Virus record (IMG/VR): IMGVR_UViG_3300027902_000015
Location: 1-42,380 of that record
Source of the DNA: a virus
DNA length: 42,380 bases
Direction: 5' to 3' (one strand)
This document shows, in pieces, positions 39,662 to 42,380 of the stretch. A program made the position numbers and the translations under genes. Position 1 is the first letter of the stretch. Each line of letters begins with the position of its first letter. Below the pieces are notes generated by a model. That model was given only the letters and a program-made list of their open reading frames with translations, did not search any database and had not been told where the DNA came from.

Positions 39662-39686
39662 AAGATTTCTCCTACTCCTTATTATA
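39662..39686 (-). promoter_or_regulatory. TATAAT-plus-SD cassette after the initiator gene
   Basis: TATAAT (39681-39686) is 25 bases upstream of the 49-aa gene's ATG, followed by AAGGAGTAGGAGAAA. It includes the stop codon of the initiator gene. It probably starts the unit that runs through the HD protein to the helicase. Confidence 0.5.
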
Positions 39687-41361
39687 GTGTCGGCTGGAAG
39701 AACTGTCTGGGTTCCGGATTGGTGGTCGGTTTGTAAACTCCGATGTTGTATAAGAATTTCTTAACGGGTTTGTTGTCGGGATTAAACCACCCAGGATTGA
39801 TAATCTCTGCTGCGCTCTCGATGGAATCCAGGAACTCTTCGAAGAACGATGGCCAGGAATTACAACCATTACCATTCATCTTCAACCTGTACTCCTGAAT
39901 ATATCTTTTCTTAAGGTTGATGATGTTACTGGCCAGCTTTGACTTCTCCTCTGGCATTATTTTCTCAGGAATGATATCCATCGCCTGTTCGAGCTGCCGT
40001 TCCACCGACTTGAAGTCGACGGGCATTTGTTTAATGACTTTGACTGGATTTGCCATCCATACCCTCGCAAGGAAGGAATGTCCTTTATGCGATCTCATTG
40101 CTCCTGATAAATATATCTTTTCACCCTTGCCACCATAATCTACTCCCAACATATTATTGAGTAGGAGATATAGTTCACGGCGCTCGGCTTGACTAAATTT
40201 TTTGTCAAGGAAACGCTCTCTCAGAGTCTTTTCTGTCAGTGGATAATTACCGCCTGGCATGGTAGTCCCCTTCATGTTGTTGATAATGGCTTGTATTTCA
40301 TCTGGCCGGAGATAATTGCTTGGGCCGTATATGAGGGCTTTGATTACTCTGGTGTCTTCATGATATATATCAGTACCCGTTCTGGGTGACCGGACAAGAT
40401 TAAGATTATCCCTTATCCAGTTCATATCGAGGGTGACTTCCATGGGATAGTGTTTTGTAGAGACTTCTTTCTTTTTGTTAAAATCATTTTTTGGTTTTAC
40501 TGACTCGAGTTTCAGGTGGCGGATAATTTTATTGACGAGGCCTGCTGGGGCAGGGGTATCAAAGGGAATTCTTATAGGCATATTATATTCCTTTTTGATA
40601 GGGGAGTTTATTTGCTGGGAAGGGGGCTCTTCTTTTAAAGGAACTTCCTTAACAAACAGAACCGAAGGTTCTTTAGAATTATCTTTAGATAATTCATCTT
40701 TACTTATTATCTTTACTTTATCTTTACTTATACCATATGGTTTTCTTGGGTTGGGGTATATGGTTTTCTTGGGTTGGGGTATATGGTTTTCTTGGGTTAC
40801 AGACATTTGAAAAGCATAGATCGGAATAATATTTGAGACTCTGGCTTTGGCCTGTAAATACGTAGATAGCGGTATTCCAACCTTCCACGCCTTCCACCCA
40901 TTGTTGTGATTTGCGAAGGCGATTTCAACAGCAGCGACAGTTCTATCGGAAAACTCTTTTAACTGAAATAAGCGAGAATTTATAGTCAGGCCATCCGGGT
41001 GGGTTCCCAATGGGGGTTCTGGTAGGACGACTTTGGCTCTATTTTTAGAGAATTCTAATACCCCTAAACTTTGTAATTTTTTTCTGGTTTGACGGGCAGA
41101 CTCCTCTGTTTCTCCTCCTCCAAGCATTCGTGAGAGAACCAAGTCTGTAGGAGGTGTAGGGAGTTGATCATAAATTGCTAAAGCGTATTTATCTTTACTA
41201 CTTATTCCTGATGCTTTTTTTGTGTTTTGGAGGATGTGTCCGGGGATTTGTCGGGAGGTAATCTCAATTTTTTCTTCTGGTTTTGTTTCCGTTTTTGATA
41301 CCAATCCCAGATTGAGACGAACTGGAGCTTCTGACTCTTCTTGTTTTGCTTCTTTAGCCAT
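39682..41361 (-). CDS. Probable replication initiator/organizer protein
   Basis: 559 aa with CGGGAGTGGAAAA before the ATG. The N-terminal region (~55-110) is a winged-helix-like segment (KYALAIYDQLPTPPTDLVLS, RQTRKKLQSLGVLEF), followed by FSDRTVAAVEIAFANHNNGW. Residues ~185-290 are a Pro/Lys-rich linker; the C-terminal 260 residues are helical with no known motif. As in lambda O, the linker DNA contains direct repeats next to an AT-rich stretch. It precedes the helicase unit. The initiator call is inferred from this layout, not from a strong sequence match. Confidence 0.55.
   Translation of the reverse strand: MAKEAKQEESEAPVRLNLGLVSKTETKPEEKIEITSRQIPGHILQNTKKASGISSKDKYALAIYDQLPTPPTDLVLSRMLGGGETEESARQTRKKLQSLGVLEFSKNRAKVVLPEPPLGTHPDGLTINSRLFQLKEFSDRTVAAVEIAFANHNNGWKAWKVGIPLSTYLQAKARVSNIIPIYAFQMSVTQENHIPQPKKTIYPNPRKPYGISKDKVKIISKDELSKDNSKEPSVLFVKEVPLKEEPPSQQINSPIKKEYNMPIRIPFDTPAPAGLVNKIIRHLKLESVKPKNDFNKKKEVSTKHYPMEVTLDMNWIRDNLNLVRSPRTGTDIYHEDTRVIKALIYGPSNYLRPDEIQAIINNMKGTTMPGGNYPLTEKTLRERFLDKKFSQAERRELYLLLNNMLGVDYGGKGEKIYLSGAMRSHKGHSFLARVWMANPVKVIKQMPVDFKSVERQLEQAMDIIPEKIMPEEKSKLASNIINLKKRYIQEYRLKMNGNGCNSWPSFFEEFLDSIESAAEIINPGWFNPDNKPVKKFLYNIGVYKPTTNPEPRQFFQPTL
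40658..40734. other. AT-rich, palindrome-rich candidate unwinding element
   Basis: Inside the initiator gene. It holds AGAACC/GGTTCT (40658-40672, loop GAA), GAATTATC/GATAATTC (40676-40695, loop TTTA), and three copies of ATCTTTACTT[AT] (40696, 40709, 40720). It borders the 23-bp repeats directly, an arrangement like the lambda origin (iterons beside AT-rich DNA). Confidence 0.55.
40735..40798. repeat. Three tandem 23-bp direct repeats (iteron-like)
   Basis: Copies start at 40735, 40758 and 40781. The first two are identical over 23 bases (ATATGGTTTTCTTGGG then TTGGGGT), and the third matches over its first 18. The period of 23 is not a multiple of three, so each copy is read in a different frame of the initiator gene. 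Confidence 0.9.
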
Positions 41362-41765
41362 TTTTCCACTCCCGTTAATTTTCCATTAGGGAAGTCATAA
41401 TCTTGTTCGAACTGATGTAGATAGTAAATGTTTAATTCTAGAGACAAGATAACAAAATCTATGGTTGGATTGGCTTGTTGAAAAAATTTGGTAAAATCAC
41501 TCATATTATCTATGAGGTCTTGTTGAAGAAACTCTTCTTCCATGTAGCTCGTAATAAGAGGTTCTTTCAGTTCTGGATAAACTCGGAGGATGTGTTCAAG
41601 AGCGAATTCAATAGGCCATTCGAAGGGATAACATAGTAAAAAAGAAAAGACAGTTTGTATAAAAATTTTCGAACAACAACTACTACCTTCTTCCTTGAAT
41701 ACGCTTCCTATCTCTGTTTCATAAATGGGAAACCATTTAATAGGAAAAATTTTTAAGTTTTTCAT
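41202..41765 (-). CDS. Hypothetical 187-aa protein overlapping the initiator gene
   Basis: 187 aa from MKNLKIFPIK, chosen for AAGGAAG five bases upstream; a further ATG at 41786 has poorer spacing. The N-terminal 140 residues look like a real folded protein (PFEWPIEFALEHILRVYPEL, FVILSLELNIYYLHQFEQDY). The C-terminal ~50 residues are Lys/Gln-rich and overlap the initiator gene by 160 bases in another frame. The latter overlap is unusually long, so the true stop may be read, or the C-terminus may be a by-product. Function unknown. Confidence 0.5.
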   Translation of the reverse strand: MKNLKIFPIKWFPIYETEIGSVFKEEGSSCCSKIFIQTVFSFLLCYPFEWPIEFALEHILRVYPELKEPLITSYMEEEFLQQDLIDNMSDFTKFFQQANPTIDFVILSLELNIYYLHQFEQDYDFPNGKLTGVEKWLKKQNKKSQKLQFVSIWDWYQKRKQNQKKKLRLPPDKSPDTSSKTQKKHQE

Positions 41766-41803
41766 TAAACTTCCTTGCAAATCCATGCCTTTAGAGAGGA
41801 GCG

Positions 41804-41840
41804 CTGGGGCAACCCTTCGTCAAGGTTGGTGTTGCCCCAG
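41804..41840 (-). other. Strong hairpin in the leader of the 187-aa gene
   Basis: CTGGGGCAAC and GTTGCCCCAG form a perfect 10-bp stem; the 17-base loop contains a CCTT/AAGG inner stem. No U-run follows on either strand, so a structured leader or operator is more likely than a terminator. It lies between a TATAAT at 41864 and the gene start. Confidence 0.6.
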
Positions 41841-41863
41841 GCTGGTAAGGCAGGATAATTTTT

Positions 41864-41891
41864 ATTATAAAGGGTCCTCAAAGAAAAACAA
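41864..41891 (-). promoter_or_regulatory. Possible sigma70-like promoter upstream of the 187-aa/initiator genes
   Basis: Minus strand TTGTTT (41886-41891), 16-base spacer, TATAAT (41864-41869). It would transcribe through the hairpin at 41804-41840 into the 187-aa and initiator genes. The -35 match is modest. Confidence 0.35.
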
Positions 41892-41900
41892 AGAATAAAA

Positions 41901-42101
41901 TTAGTTCCTCCTTTCTGACCTGGGTCGAGGCAATTTAGGCATGAATCCACTGCATTGATAACAGGGCACTGCTTCCCAATTCGCCTTGGCAGCCAGATCT
42001 AGGCAATTATCATAGTGGATGCAGTTCCTTCTTTCGTGCTTCCGAGTTTTGTTGCCATGACACTTTCCATGCTTTTTTGGTGTTACTCTTGGTCTTGACA
42101 T
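41901..42101 (-). CDS. Small Cys-containing basic protein
   Basis: 66 aa, GAGGTGAATATGA before the ATG. It is very basic at both ends (RPRVTPKKHGKCHGNKTRKH, PRPRSERRN) and carries CIHYDNC and CYQC, a possible zinc site about 20 residues apart. It may bind nucleic acid. It follows the HTH gene by six bases. Confidence 0.55.
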   Translation of the reverse strand: MSRPRVTPKKHGKCHGNKTRKHERRNCIHYDNCLDLAAKANWEAVPCYQCSGFMPKLPRPRSERRN

Positions 42102-42107
42102 TCATAT

Positions 42108-42338
42108 TCACCTCATTATGGGTAGTCCCTCGCCTCGTAAGAACCTGATGAGGCGATTGGGATAGATTCTCCATTCATTGCCAATCTTCGACCCCAATGG
42201 TAATCCTCCCACTTCATATCTCCTGAGCCAATTTACCAGAGTAGTGTCGGAACATTTGCACGCTTCTCGGAGCTTGTGGTCAAGATCAACCATTGGGATT
42301 GGGAGCTCACCATCATCAATAACTTGCTTGGTCATCAT
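42108..42338 (-). CDS. Small helix-turn-helix (excisionase/MerR-like) DNA-binding protein
   Basis: 76 aa. SDTTLVNWLRRYEVGGLPLG, then GNEWRIYPNRLIRFLRGEG follows the pattern of small winged HTH proteins (Xis/MerR/AlpA type: helix, W-x-R turn, then wing with the I-x-x-x-x-L-x-x-F-L end). It could regulate the early unit or mark an origin or packaging site. The upstream 42 bases to the window edge hold no further gene that I can support. Confidence 0.65.
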   Translation of the reverse strand: MMTKQVIDDGELPIPMVDLDHKLREACKCSDTTLVNWLRRYEVGGLPLGSKIGNEWRIYPNRLIRFLRGEGLPIMR

Positions 42339-42380
42339 TTGAACCCCGTGGGATTTGTAACCACAGTCGGGTTCCCAGGG

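Noticed and set aside
42339-42380. tRNA-like sequence at the window edge
   Set aside because: GGGTTC and an apparent stem GTGG/CCAC occur on the + strand, but stem lengths, D-arm and acceptor do not fit and the window ends.
1-42380. Integrase, repressor, att site or other sign of lysogeny
   Set aside because: None found. The small HTH protein at the right end resembles excisionase-type folds but without any partner gene.

Overview
The window is part of a tailed double-stranded DNA bacteriophage genome, probably a virulent siphophage (I see no integrase, repressor or att site). The host cannot be named. A lipobox lipoprotein in the lysis region hints at a diderm host, but this is inference. 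No tRNA, CRISPR array or insertion sequence was found.

Layout. Positions 1-12164 are read on the + strand and hold late genes: the C-terminal part of the tape-measure protein, tail-tip and hub proteins, two fibre-type proteins (one ending in a PHP-family metallohydrolase domain), then a lysis cassette with a TIGR02594-type endolysin, very small membrane proteins, a lipoprotein and a caspase-like protein. Positions 12215-42338 are read on the - strand and converge on the late genes near 12.2 kb. From 42.3 kb downward they hold a small HTH protein, a probable replication initiator with an origin-like repeat inside its gene, a DnaB-type helicase, a large 7-deazaguanine DNA-modification block (about 26.6-36.1 kb), a sliding clamp, a DnaE polymerase fused to a uracil-DNA-glycosylase-like domain, a clamp loader, a gp32-like ssDNA-binding protein, a RecA-type recombinase, a PD-(D/E)XK nuclease and a split SbcC with SbcD.

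How it works together. The block encodes every step from GTP to modified DNA: a phosphoribosyltransferase-FolE fusion, QueD, QueE and QueC make preQ0; DpdA swaps it for guanine in DNA; and a glutamine amidotransferase-QueC fusion probably converts it to an archaeosine-like base. A second radical-SAM protein, a short-chain dehydrogenase, a small HAD phosphatase and an unknown 160-aa protein are translationally coupled into the block, so further tailoring of the base is possible. The modification genes run straight into clamp and polymerase, so modification and replication are probably co-expressed.

Non-coding highlights: three 23-bp iterons beside an AT-rich, palindrome-rich stretch (candidate origin); a 33-unit GGAGCN array ahead of the clamp loader; a repeated TATAAT-plus-Shine-Dalgarno cassette that starts several - strand units; a promoter with a palindromic operator at 34.3 kb; and an 8-bp duplication at a quasi-palindrome that breaks a small gene between queD and a pyrimidine-dimer glycosylase. 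Most - strand genes overlap as ATGA or TAATG, so translational coupling is pervasive.
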